DNA of 14,661 nucleotides from Bacteroidales bacterium. GTDB taxonomy: Bacteria > Bacteroidota > Bacteroidia > Bacteroidales > GCA-2748055. The position numbers and the translations under genes are program-made. This document shows, in pieces, positions 1 through 8,120 of the stretch (position 1 is the first letter of the stretch; each line of letters opens with the position of its first letter). The stretch covers positions 1 to 14,661 of the forward strand of contig JAOZLK010000041.1 in NCBI GenBank assembly GCA_029934875.1, written 5' to 3'. The notes below the pieces were generated by a model, which searched no databases, was not told where the DNA came from, and saw only the letters and a list, made by a program, of their open reading frames with translations.

Positions 1-199
1 CGCTCCACCCTTGCAGGTTAGCGCCATTGAACAGTGATTTCCAGTCATGATTGGCAGAAAACACTTCGATAGTATTCAGCTTGCCTCCTCCCTTGTTGGG
101 ACTGCCGGCTGCAATGTAAACCTGGATACTGAGTGTCAGGATAGAAAGCAGGATGATGGAGATAGATTTGTGGAGTGACATATGGTATAATTTGAGCAT
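1..199 (-). CDS. DUF1080 / 3-keto-disaccharide hydrolase-like secreted protein, 5' part only
   Basis: Only the N-terminus lies in the window; the gene runs off the left edge. Translation on the minus strand gives a hydrophobic export signal (core SISIILLSILTLSIQVYIAA) followed by WKSLFNGANLQGW, the characteristic opening of the DUF1080 domain, a concanavalin-like beta-sandwich seen in 3-keto-disaccharide hydrolases and other sugar-acting periplasmic proteins. Two in-frame ATGs are possible, at 199 and 181. The first adds MLKLYH to a signal peptide that is already complete from 181, so the true start is uncertain. It is divergent from fkp, with 72 bases between the outer start and fkp. Family assignment rests on about 20 residues of mature sequence; the exact enzyme activity cannot be told. 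Confidence 0.75.
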   Translation of the reverse strand, partial: MLKLYHMSLHKSISIILLSILTLSIQVYIAAGSPNKGGGKLNTIEVFSANHDWKSLFNGANLQGWS

Positions 200-247
200 T
201 GTGAATGCTTAGTCTGACATGAAATTAATAAAATAGAATGAAAGCAC

Positions 248-255
248 TATTTTTG
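248..255 (+). promoter_or_regulatory. Candidate -7 promoter element for fkp
   Basis: TATTTTTG is an exact match to the Bacteroidetes sigma-ABfr -7 consensus TAnnTTTG. It lies 16 bases before the fkp ATG, so transcription would start near 262 with a very short leader. No TTTG -33 box is found 19 to 21 bases upstream; that stretch is only AT-rich. The call rests on the -7 match and position alone. Confidence 0.35.
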
Positions 256-271
256 ATTAAAATCCAAATGC

Positions 272-3130
272 ATGCAGATTCAAAAACTGATTAGCCTCCC
301 ACCCGGGATGGTAAGCCATTTTCACCAGCTGGAGGGCAAAGATTCCGAAGAGTGGTATTGCGATTCCGATCCCATTGAAAAAAAAGTTGGCTCCGGAGGT
401 GGGACCGCCTCTGTGCTTGCTTCAGCCTTTAAGGCCGATGAGTTTGAAGGAACTTTCGCTGAATGGCTGGCCCTTAAAAAGCGAATGGTCATCCATTCCG
501 GGGGAGAAAGCCGGCGCCTGCCTGCCTACGCCCCATACGGGAAGTCGCTTCTGCCAATGCCGGTGTTCCGATGGTCCAAAGGACAGTACATTGACCAGAA
601 GCTACTGGATTTCCAGGTTGCTTACTATGAAAAGATTTTAAAACGGGCCCCCGGAGGATACACCACCCTTGTGGGAAGTGGGGATGTAATGTTTATTTCG
701 GGCGATCGCTTTAATGATCTGCCCGAGGCCGATGTACTGGTATTTGGGATCTGGGTGGATGATGAGGTTGCCTCCAGGCATGGAGTGTTCTTTAGTCCCC
801 GGCAGCAACAGGACCAACTTGCTTTTGTGAAACAGAAACCCTCCCCCGAGGCCCTGGGTAAATATGCGAAGGATTACTTCTACCTGATGGATTCGGGCAT
901 CGTTCTCATGAACGCAAAATGCACACAAAAACTTATGGAGAAGTCGGGGTGGGACGAAGGAAGTGGATCCTTCAGCGGTGCATTGCCCAATTATTATGAC
1001 CTCTATGGTGAGATGCTGACCTCTTTTGGTTCAGAGGCATCTGAGCCAGACATTGAGCTTGGAGGTCTGGATGTGAGATTGGTCCCTCTGACGGAGGGGG
1101 AGTTTTATCATTTCGGCAGCAACCGGGATTTGATTCAGTCCAGTCTGAATTTGCAGAACCGTGTAACCGACCAGCGCTTGAAATTTACCAGCGAAACGGA
1201 TCATCACCCATCCATCTTTCAACAGAATTCAAAAGTCGGGTATCAGTTTACCGGACTCAACCATCACCTATGGATAGAGAATAGTCACCTCCCGCAATCC
1301 TGGAAACTCACTCACCACCACATTATTACAGGAGTTCCAGAGAATGAGTGGAAGCTTGATCTTCCCGAAAACATCTGCCTGGATATCGTTCACCTTGCCG
1401 ACGGACGCTACTGTTTGCGACCCTATGGCTTTGATGATGGATTCCGGGAAAGCCTTGATGAAGGAGTGATGTGGATGGGAAAAAGCCTGGAGGATTGGCT
1501 GAAATCCCGCTCGCTTGATCCGGAGACAGCAGGTCTAAGCAGTGGCGATTCAATCTTTGAGCTGCCCCTTTTCCCGGTTCTTGATAAAGATGGGATTCCT
1601 GCTATGTTAAGCTGGATGCTATGGGGAAAGGGGAGTCATGATCAGTGGCTTGCTTCTGAGAGGCTGTCGGCCAGGCTCTTATCTGAAAGAACGGATCCTT
1701 TCATGCTCTATACACAGAGGGAGAAATTGCTGGCCCATACCCTCACTGCCCTGGCAAAAAACCACCACAAAAGCATCTTCTATTACATGGACCTGGAGCG
1801 CTGTGCCTCCGGCTTCAGGGGCTTGGGCCTGGACCTGCCCGCGGACCTTCCATCCGGGGAACCCATTGTAAAACAGATTAACGATCACATGTTCAGGGCC
1901 CTGGCTATTGAAGACTCCTCCATTTCAGGAGAGCATGAGCAATTGGCATTCGGGATTCTCAGGGAGGAAATGATCTCCACCCTCAAGTCGCAGGGAATTA
2001 ATCCTCAACGGAATGTACTGGATGATCAGATTCTCTGGGGCAGGAGCCCTGTTCGGCTCGACCTTGCCGGTGGCTGGACCGATACTCCGCCCTACTGCAT
2101 CATGGAGGGAGGGAAGGTGGTTAACCTTTCGGTAGAGCTGAACGGACAGCTTCCCCTACAGGTGTTCGCCCGCCCCCTGTCCGAGCCAAAAATTGTTCTC
2201 CGGTCCATCGACCTTGGAGAGAAGATCGAAATAAACTCCTTTGAGCAATTGCAGGGATATAACCGTGTGGGCGGGGGCTTTTCAATTCCAATGGCTGCCC
2301 TGGTGCTTTCCGGATTCGGTCCCGGTTTCACACAAAAGGAATATCCCAATCTCCAGGCTCAACTAAAGGCTTTTGGTTGTGGGATCGAGCTGTCCTTGCT
2401 TGCAGCCATTCCCAAAGGATCAGGACTGGGCACCAGTTCCAACCTTGCTGCAACTGTACTTGGCACCCTCAGCGAGTTTTGCGGATTGAACTGGGATAAG
2501 CATGATGTGGCCTACCGTACCCTCATCCTTGAACAGATGCTCACTTCCGGAGGTGGCTGGCAGGATCAGTACGGGGGGATATTTCCAGGTGTGAAATTAT
2601 TGGAGACCGGTCCGGGAATATTACAGAAACCTTCCATCAAGTGGCTTTCCGATCAGCTATTTTCAAATCGTGAAACAGGCGAAATGATGCTGCTGTACTA
2701 TACCGGGGTAACCCGGGTGGCCAGGGATATCCTAAGCGAAATTGTTAAAGGGATGTTTCTTAATTCTTCCCGCCACCTGGCAATATTCTCAGAAATGCAG
2801 GAGCATGCCAGGGAGACCTTTGAGACGATCCTGCGCAATGATTATGAGGGTGTTGCGGCAAGGGTAGCTCATAGCTGGGAACTGAACCAGCGCCTGGATG
2901 AGGGTACCAATCCCCGGGTAATCCAGGAGATCACCGGGAAGGTTGACGACCTGCTTCTGGGCTATAAATTGCTTGGGGCCGGTGGTGGGGGATACCTGCT
3001 TATGTTTGCCAAGTCAGCTGAGGCTGCGCTTCAGACCAGGCGTTTACTTGAATCAAAGCCACCCAACCGCAGGGCGCGCTTTGTGGATTTCAGCGTGTCA
3101 GATACAGGCTTCCAGGTATCCCGGTCCTGA
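272..3130 (+). CDS. fkp: Bifunctional L-fucokinase / L-fucose-1-phosphate guanylyltransferase (Fkp)
   Basis: This enzyme salvages free L-fucose: the kinase half makes L-fucose-1-phosphate and the guanylyltransferase half converts it with GTP to GDP-L-fucose, the cytosolic donor for fucosylated surface polysaccharides and glycoproteins. At 952 residues it matches the Bacteroides Fkp length (about 950). The N-terminal half is the fucose pyrophosphorylase domain, with the nucleotide-binding HSGGESRR at residues 75-82. The C-terminal part is a GHMP kinase: it begins near GRSPVRLDLAGGWTD (590-604), has the ATP-binding loop PKGSGLGTSSNLAAT (714-728) and ends with the glycine-rich GAGGGGY (902-908). 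All key motifs look intact. The ATG at 272 is used; no Shine-Dalgarno sequence is evident. It is monocistronic here, divergent from the DUF1080 gene and ending 2 bases from the convergent operon end. Confidence 0.96.
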   Translation: MQIQKLISLPPGMVSHFHQLEGKDSEEWYCDSDPIEKKVGSGGGTASVLASAFKADEFEGTFAEWLALKKRMVIHSGGESRRLPAYAPYGKSLLPMPVFRWSKGQYIDQKLLDFQVAYYEKILKRAPGGYTTLVGSGDVMFISGDRFNDLPEADVLVFGIWVDDEVASRHGVFFSPRQQQDQLAFVKQKPSPEALGKYAKDYFYLMDSGIVLMNAKCTQKLMEKSGWDEGSGSFSGALPNYYDLYGEMLTSFGSEASEPDIELGGLDVRLVPLTEGEFYHFGSNRDLIQSSLNLQNRVTDQRLKFTSETDHHPSIFQQNSKVGYQFTGLNHHLWIENSHLPQSWKLTHHHIITGVPENEWKLDLPENICLDIVHLADGRYCLRPYGFDDGFRESLDEGVMWMGKSLEDWLKSRSLDPETAGLSSGDSIFELPLFPVLDKDGIPAMLSWMLWGKGSHDQWLASERLSARLLSERTDPFMLYTQREKLLAHTLTALAKNHHKSIFYYMDLERCASGFRGLGLDLPADLPSGEPIVKQINDHMFRALAIEDSSISGEHEQLAFGILREEMISTLKSQGINPQRNVLDDQILWGRSPVRLDLAGGWTDTPPYCIMEGGKVVNLSVELNGQLPLQVFARPLSEPKIVLRSIDLGEKIEINSFEQLQGYNRVGGGFSIPMAALVLSGFGPGFTQKEYPNLQAQLKAFGCGIELSLLAAIPKGSGLGTSSNLAATVLGTLSEFCGLNWDKHDVAYRTLILEQMLTSGGGWQDQYGGIFPGVKLLETGPGILQKPSIKWLSDQLFSNRETGEMMLLYYTGVTRVARDILSEIVKGMFLNSSRHLAIFSEMQEHARETFETILRNDYEGVAARVAHSWELNQRLDEGTNPRVIQEITGKVDDLLLGYKLLGAGGGGYLLMFAKSAEAALQTRRLLESKPPNRRARFVDFSVSDTGFQVSRS

Positions 3131-3132
3131 TA

Positions 3133-3927
3133 CTACCTGATCACGATCTTTTTTACTCCTGATTGCACCTGGCCCGCATTGAGCTGGTAAAGATAGGTGC
3201 CTGGAGGCATCTGCCGGGTTGAAAGTTGCAAATGTCGCATTGATGCTGTCACGGGGTAGCTGAGGATTTTACGTCCGTTCATGTCCATGATCTCCAGGGA
3301 GCCTGAATATACGCCTTCAGGCAGAGAGACCGGGATATTCACCTGCTCATGGCCTGGATTGGGGTAGGCATTTCCCGGAGAAAAGCCTGTAATATCATAG
3401 CTTGCAGCTGGCTCCTCTTCCTCCGGCAGGGCATAGACGTAAGTGGAGGTCCGGTAGGGAATCACCGAATAGTCGTACTTGTAGACCAGGAATTTCTTTC
3501 CATGTTCCACGGTTTCGATAAGCTCGGTAAAGCCTGCACCCGAAGGTAGAGCCAGTAAATCAACCCCATTTTCGTTTATTAGCCGGGTTTCAAAGGTGAA
3601 GTAGTAGGAAAAATCGGTAGGCACGTACTTTGAGTAAATGTATACAAGCTCTATCAGCTCGTCATCATTAAAGAGGTGCTCTGAGACATACTGGATATCT
3701 TCCAGGTAATAACCTTCGGGTGTGGGAAGAGAAATGCTCTTCAGGAGGGTGTGGTCCATGTTGGAGATCAGGCAACGTTTATTGATCACATCCATGCTGT
3801 AGTATACATCTCCAAGGCTTTCGAGATGGCAGATGCTTGTCGATTCATCATAGGTTTTTTCAAATACCGGTTGGGCCAACAGGATCATGCCCATCATCCC
3901 GATAATCATGCTAAGGGTCACTCTCAT
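3133..3927 (-). CDS. T9SS type A sorting-domain protein, function unknown
   Basis: A 264-residue exported protein. It has an N-terminal signal peptide (residues 1 to about 20, hydrophobic core MIIGMMGMILLA), a middle region of about 150 residues that I do not recognise, an acidic linker (EEEEP, 169-173), and a C-terminal type IX secretion sorting domain. The sorting domain shows the usual YPNP (188-191), the MDMNGRKI strand (214-221), GTYLYQL (243-249) and the basic end KKIVIR (259-264). Proteins with this tail cross the outer membrane by the Por/T9SS machine and are often anchored to the surface. The middle region has repeated tyrosine-rich beta-like segments but no catalytic motif. It is the last gene of the operon, 23 bases after the TPR gene, so it may be the surface output of the cluster. 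The start ATG is supported by the signal peptide. Confidence 0.88.
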   Translation of the reverse strand: MRVTLSMIIGMMGMILLAQPVFEKTYDESTSICHLESLGDVYYSMDVINKRCLISNMDHTLLKSISLPTPEGYYLEDIQYVSEHLFNDDELIELVYIYSKYVPTDFSYYFTFETRLINENGVDLLALPSGAGFTELIETVEHGKKFLVYKYDYSVIPYRTSTYVYALPEEEEPAASYDITGFSPGNAYPNPGHEQVNIPVSLPEGVYSGSLEIMDMNGRKILSYPVTASMRHLQLSTRQMPPGTYLYQLNAGQVQSGVKKIVIR

Positions 3928-3950
3928 AGTGGTAGTTTTATAGGTTAAGG

Positions 3951-4574
3951 CTAATTCAACAAATCCAGACCCTCGATGGCCGAGGTCCCGCCAGGGGTGT
4001 GGAGCAGGGCTTTTTGAAACAGCACCTTTGCTTCGCGGAAGTTATTCAGTTTGAAATAGGACCAGGCCAGCATGTTCAGGGCATCATAGTCAAAGGGATA
4101 GAGGTTCGCGACCTTTCCGAAATATTTCTTTGCAGACTCATAATCTCCTTTTCCATAGAAGATCAATCCGAGCCTGTGCATGGCAATGGAGTTATTGGGA
4201 CTTATTTCCAGAATTTTCTCATACTGCTTCATTACCAGGGTCCAGTTGCCCATGGCAGCTCCCGGGTATACGATTCCAAAACGGGGTTCAATGGCATAGG
4301 GCATCAGGCTGATGGCATTGTTATAATAGGCCAGCGATTCGCTGAAGTTCCCCGCCTGGTAACTCAGCCAGCCCAGTCGCAGGTTGATTTCGTAAGATTT
4401 CTCGTCGTACACTCCCTTCAGGCTGTTGATGGCAGCACTCACCTCCCCCGTGGCTTCCTGGATATAACTTTGCTGGAAGGCATCTTTTGTCTCTACAAAA
4501 TTTTGCCCCGACAGGGTGATCATACTCATAAAAAGGCCTGCTCCAAGCAGGCAAATTGATTTTAGAATTTCCAT
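3951..4574 (-). CDS. Secreted TPR-repeat protein
   Basis: A 207-residue protein with a signal peptide (SICLLGAGLFMSMITLSGQ, about residues 6-24) and then tandem tetratricopeptide repeats filling the rest. Units are recognisable near 61-94 (INLRLGWLSYQAGNFSESLA), 129-162 (AMHRLGLIFYGKGDYESAKK) and 163-196 (ALNMLAWSYFKLNNFREAKV), with weaker ones at about 27-60 and 95-128. TPRs are protein-binding scaffolds; the lack of any other domain points to a periplasmic adaptor role. Its start overlaps the end of the upstream barrel gene by 13 bases and is preceded by a strong GGAGG ribosome-binding site inside that gene, so the two are probably made together and may interact. No lipobox cysteine is seen. 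Confidence 0.85.
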   Translation of the reverse strand: MEILKSICLLGAGLFMSMITLSGQNFVETKDAFQQSYIQEATGEVSAAINSLKGVYDEKSYEINLRLGWLSYQAGNFSESLAYYNNAISLMPYAIEPRFGIVYPGAAMGNWTLVMKQYEKILEISPNNSIAMHRLGLIFYGKGDYESAKKYFGKVANLYPFDYDALNMLAWSYFKLNNFREAKVLFQKALLHTPGGTSAIEGLDLLN

Positions 4575-5914
4575 GATACTCCTCCGTATATTGATATGGC
4601 GTTATATGTGATTGAATTGCTAAGCTCATTATTGGCCGGGTCAAGCGGATAAAAATTGCTCTGATGAGCTGTCCACCTTCCCCCAAGGTATAGCATGGAG
4701 CCCTTTTCGCTAATTGGCAAGGAAAAAGTAAGGCCCACTTTTTTCTGTATGACATTCGAAAAGCTGTTGAAAACGATGGATCCGTTCTGCTCCAGGTAGT
4801 TCGTCATATCACCTAAGGCACCATTCAGGTCCAGCCAGACCTTTTGTGCTATGGAAAAACCCGCATGTATCTCGGGGATGATCCTGAGGAGTCCCGTTGA
4901 ATCGGTCATTTCATACTGGCTGTTGAGGTAAGCCCCCAGGTAGAAATTAAGATTGCCCCGGGGGTACCAGGTCAGCCCCAGCCTGTTCTGGACCTGCTGC
5001 AGATTATTCAGGTTGGCATACCATGCGCCCAGGTTCAGGTTCAGACTTCCGGCCGTTTTGAGCACATTCAGTCCGCTTACCAGATCCAGGTTATCAGAGT
5101 AGCCCCATGCTACACGCGGACTCCCACCCTGCATGCCCTGGCTAAAAAAAATGGGGGTCTGGTAATGGACGCTTATAAGGTGAAACATGGGCATGAAGGT
5201 AAATCCCGAATGGCTTGTAAAAGAGGGGGATATATAGTACTGATACTGTTTTACATGCTGTGGGTCCAGATGAAGCTGGTAGAGGCCGTCATTGTAATAA
5301 TAGAAGTTATTCTTCGACAGGTAGGTGAACTTATGGTCAAGCCTGATCCCGGGTGTAATACTGTTTCCCAGGGAGATAGAAGTATTGAAGAAGTCGCGTG
5401 TGACATACTGCACTCCAGGTGGCAGGTCTGCAAACAGTGCATCGGGATCTGAAAGAATCTCATCATTCAGAGCCTTGCTATAAAGGAATTCTACTCCAAA
5501 TTGATCAACAGCCTGACCCTTCACCGGAGGCAGGCGAAGCGCCAGCTCCCCCCTGAACTCCTCCCGCACCATATTTGCCTGTTCAGCCTGTCCCGAAAAA
5601 AGCAGAGCGTAGTATAGGTACTCCATGGCCAGAGGGTCCGCCTGGTTGAATTCCAGGGCATGTTTGAAATGCTTTTCTGACGGGCGGTATTTTGTCTGAT
5701 TGTATAAGGCGATTCCCATCCTCAATCTGAGGTAGTAGTAGTCAATATCCTGCTTCAGGGCCTTCTTTCCCACGACAATAACGCTGTCCCATTCCCCGGC
5801 AAGAAAGAGCCGGTATGTTTCAGTGTTAATTTCATTGAAGTTCATTTGCTCCTGGGCACCGATGCCCGTGGAAACAATGAAAGCAAGCCCTATGGAGATA
5901 ATTAATCGGTACAT
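4562..5914 (-). CDS. Outer-membrane protein with N-terminal TPR-like region and C-terminal beta-barrel (YaiO-like architecture)
   Basis: A 450-residue protein with a signal peptide (residues 1 to about 20, cleaved after IGA). Residues of about 26-120 are helical and TPR-like (YLRLRMGIALYNQTKYRPSE; PLAMEYLYYALLFSGQAEQA). From about 135 to the end it is made of alternating, aromatic-rich strands (RLDHKFTYLSKNNFYYYNDG; NLNFYLGAYLNSQYEM) and finishes in a terminal phenylalanine (SIYGGVSWKF), the usual signature of a BamA-inserted outer-membrane barrel. This TPR-then-barrel layout resembles YaiO-family proteins, but I cannot confirm family membership. The ATG overlaps the 3' end of the UT-M23 gene by 13 bases. 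It likely provides an outer-membrane pore or docking site for the same pathway; substrate unknown. Confidence 0.8.
   Translation of the reverse strand: MYRLIISIGLAFIVSTGIGAQEQMNFNEINTETYRLFLAGEWDSVIVVGKKALKQDIDYYYLRLRMGIALYNQTKYRPSEKHFKHALEFNQADPLAMEYLYYALLFSGQAEQANMVREEFRGELALRLPPVKGQAVDQFGVEFLYSKALNDEILSDPDALFADLPPGVQYVTRDFFNTSISLGNSITPGIRLDHKFTYLSKNNFYYYNDGLYQLHLDPQHVKQYQYYISPSFTSHSGFTFMPMFHLISVHYQTPIFFSQGMQGGSPRVAWGYSDNLDLVSGLNVLKTAGSLNLNLGAWYANLNNLQQVQNRLGLTWYPRGNLNFYLGAYLNSQYEMTDSTGLLRIIPEIHAGFSIAQKVWLDLNGALGDMTNYLEQNGSIVFNSFSNVIQKKVGLTFSLPISEKGSMLYLGGRWTAHQSNFYPLDPANNELSNSITYNAISIYGGVSWKF
4581..4585 (-). promoter_or_regulatory. Strong Shine-Dalgarno site for the TPR gene
   Basis: GGAGG lies six bases upstream of the ATG at 4574, inside the 3' end of the preceding barrel gene. 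It stands out because the other starts in this window have weak or no Shine-Dalgarno sequence, as is usual in Bacteroidetes. It supports the ATG at 4574 and suggests independent initiation at this junction. Confidence 0.7.
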
Positions 5915-8094
5915 GTGGCCTTCAGTTGAAGATTATCTGATTCCACGGTGAATTTGTGGATTCCTCCCTCGTTCACCAGCAGTGTGAAATCGAAAGTTTT
6001 CATTTCACGACCGGCTACGAAATTCCTTGCCGAGGAGACCAGCCTGATTTCGCTGGGAGACATATCACTGTCGATCCAGTCGTAGCGGCAAGAGTATTCA
6101 GAACGCAGGAAGATCCAGAAGGGTGCAAGCAGGTCCTGTAGTCCCAGGAGGGGCTGAGAGTAAATCAGGTTCAGGGGGTACTTATCTGAGATCTTAAGGT
6201 CCTGGTAGAATCCTTGCTGTACCTGGAAGGCTGCAAGGAAGAAATAGTAAAGCAGGCCCTTTTTATCACCTGTGAAGTGGGTGAAATACATCAGGTTCCC
6301 GTCGTTAACGAAATATGCCATGGCACCCGAGGGCTGACACCTGATATAAGAGTTGTTATAGGGATCGGTATTCACTTCCCAATATGAGCTCTTCTTTTCC
6401 CCGTTGATCACCATGTCGAAATGGTACCTTCTTCCCGGGATGAAATGAAAAGCAGAGAAAAGCAGGTCATTTCTTTCAATATTCGAAACCAGGTCTCCCA
6501 ATTCCGGGAGCTCAAAAGATTTCAGGCGGAATCCATCCTTTCTATGGTGGATGTGATAGCTAATGGGGTACTCCTTTGTAACCGATCCGATGTAAGGTGT
6601 TTCCTGAACCTGGAAATGAAGGTGGGGATAGGGGGACCTGCCAGAATTCCCGCACCGGCCAATCTCATCGCCCTCCTTGATGGAATCACCCTCCTTTACC
6701 TTGATGGAACCCTCTTTCAGGTGGCTCAGGGAAGTATAGAGCTGATCGTCGTGTTTGATGATGACAGTGTTACCCCAGTTTTCTTTCACGTTCACCTCAC
6801 CCACAATGTTGTCCGGGATCCGGTCCACCACCAGTTCCACCGTTCCGTCAGCAGGAGCCAGTACCATTTTCTCAAAACAGTAGTAGTCGGTGAGCAGGTC
6901 TCCACTACCCATGTACTGTTTCTCATCAGAATCGGTGATCACGAAATCCCAGGCATGCCTGAATTCATTTTTATGTGTATGTTCCCCGTCGTGGGCCTGG
7001 GAAACGGTCCAGATACCAAGAAAGGGCAGGCTGATGGGGAGCTCTTCGTGTTGTCTGAACCTGACCATGTCGTTGTGAAAGGCGTAGAGATTCTTTTCCG
7101 GCGAGTTGTGTTGAATCACTACCTCGGACAGGGCAAGGGAGGGTTTAAGTCTGAATTTAAGGGCATAGAGAAAGAGCAGCACCACCATGTTAAATGGCAA
7201 GGAATAGATGGGAAGGTTGAACACTGCAAATACCTTCGACAGGCTGATGGTGATCATGGCCACGATGGGGATCAGGATCACCACCCAGAAGTAGGAGCGC
7301 TTAGAGGGAATGATGAAAAATCCTCCCACCGCGATAGAGGTAAGGATGTAGTTAAACCCGATGTAGCTATAGCTTAATTCCGAAATATTTGCCCCGATGA
7401 TGTCGTAGAAAAGGTAGGCCGTGTAGAATCCGATGAGTGATAGGGAAAAAGAAATTCTTGAAAAGAGCAAGAGTCCTATCGAAAGGATGATCCCGGAAAG
7501 CAGGTTATACTGGAACAGAATGGCCCCGAGTGATATGAAATATATCCTGAGGGACCTGGGTAGTTGCAGTTCGTTCCACCATTCATAGACTCTGACCAGG
7601 GGGCCTCCACCAATGGTATAAAGGTCGTTAAAGGTATAGATTCCCCTTTCGCTGATTCCCAGAGCAGCAAAATCCTTGGTGGCAAGGGTCATGATCCAGA
7701 TAGAAAGCAGGAAGGGAATGGATAGGTAGGGCAGCGCGTATTTCCCAATCACTCCCTGCAGGCTTACCGAGATTAACAGGGTCAGGATTGCCGCAATGAT
7801 GATAACCAGGATCAGGTGAGGGCCAGGTTCGAAATAGATCCCGAGTCCGAGTCCCACGAGCAGACTGTTGAATCCAAAAACGCCTTTCGAGATGGTCTTC
7901 CTGTCAAAACCCAGCAGGAAACCTGAAAGGTTTGTGACGAGCACCGAAATGAAGCCCAGCAAGCCCGCATAGAGGTCGAAGAAAGTGACCACGATCAGGA
8001 TAAGCGCGAACATGCGCTGGTCCGAGAAGAAAACCTGCCCGTAACTATTGGGTATGGATTTCAGGAAGAGTTTTATATCGTCATTAAACTTCAA
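5902..8094 (-). CDS. Urea-transporter-family membrane domain fused to an M23 (LytM-like) metallopeptidase
   Basis: A 730-residue fusion. Residues of about 25-315 form a polytopic membrane domain with two homologous halves, as in urea transporters. Each half carries the UT signature LPxx(T/S)xPF, here LPYLSIPF (121-128) and LPIYSLPF (294-301), and a GFN motif (GVFGFNSLLVGLGLG 71-85; YIGFNYILTSIAVGG 244-258). Residues of about 365-500 are an M23 peptidase: candidate zinc ligands H374 or H380 with D383, then APADGTVEL, H458 in SLSHL, and the HxH motif HLHF (H491, H493) after GRCGNSGRSPYP. Residues of about 510-730 form a further soluble region I do not recognise. No ATG fits; translation appears to start at a TTG (8094), because an in-frame stop lies eight codons upstream and the first conserved UT segment begins within 30 residues. 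It follows the decarboxylase gene by 26 bases and overlaps the barrel gene by 13. Urea itself need not be the substrate; no urease or agmatinase is nearby. Confidence 0.85.
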   Translation of the reverse strand: MKFNDDIKLFLKSIPNSYGQVFFSDQRMFALILIVVTFFDLYAGLLGFISVLVTNLSGFLLGFDRKTISKGVFGFNSLLVGLGLGIYFEPGPHLILVIIIAAILTLLISVSLQGVIGKYALPYLSIPFLLSIWIMTLATKDFAALGISERGIYTFNDLYTIGGGPLVRVYEWWNELQLPRSLRIYFISLGAILFQYNLLSGIILSIGLLLFSRISFSLSLIGFYTAYLFYDIIGANISELSYSYIGFNYILTSIAVGGFFIIPSKRSYFWVVILIPIVAMITISLSKVFAVFNLPIYSLPFNMVVLLFLYALKFRLKPSLALSEVVIQHNSPEKNLYAFHNDMVRFRQHEELPISLPFLGIWTVSQAHDGEHTHKNEFRHAWDFVITDSDEKQYMGSGDLLTDYYCFEKMVLAPADGTVELVVDRIPDNIVGEVNVKENWGNTVIIKHDDQLYTSLSHLKEGSIKVKEGDSIKEGDEIGRCGNSGRSPYPHLHFQVQETPYIGSVTKEYPISYHIHHRKDGFRLKSFELPELGDLVSNIERNDLLFSAFHFIPGRRYHFDMVINGEKKSSYWEVNTDPYNNSYIRCQPSGAMAYFVNDGNLMYFTHFTGDKKGLLYYFFLAAFQVQQGFYQDLKISDKYPLNLIYSQPLLGLQDLLAPFWIFLRSEYSCRYDWIDSDMSPSEIRLVSSARNFVAGREMKTFDFTLLVNEGGIHKFTVESDNLQLKATCTD

Positions 8095-8120
8095 ACCGGA
8101 TATTTTGTGGATGAATCAGC

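Noticed and set aside
3120..3160. Possible intrinsic terminator after fkp (T-run near 3148)
   Set aside because: The T-run encodes the lysines of the convergent protein's C-terminus and no stable GC-rich stem precedes it.
3999..4559. A 186-codon plus-strand open frame opposite the TPR gene
   Set aside because: It is antisense to a convincing signal-peptide plus TPR protein, with no domain features of its own.
6421..7377. A 318-codon plus-strand open frame opposite the UT-M23 gene
   Set aside because: It lies entirely antisense to a gene with clear UT and M23 motifs, its translation shows no recognisable domain, and its composition is that of a reverse-complement shadow.
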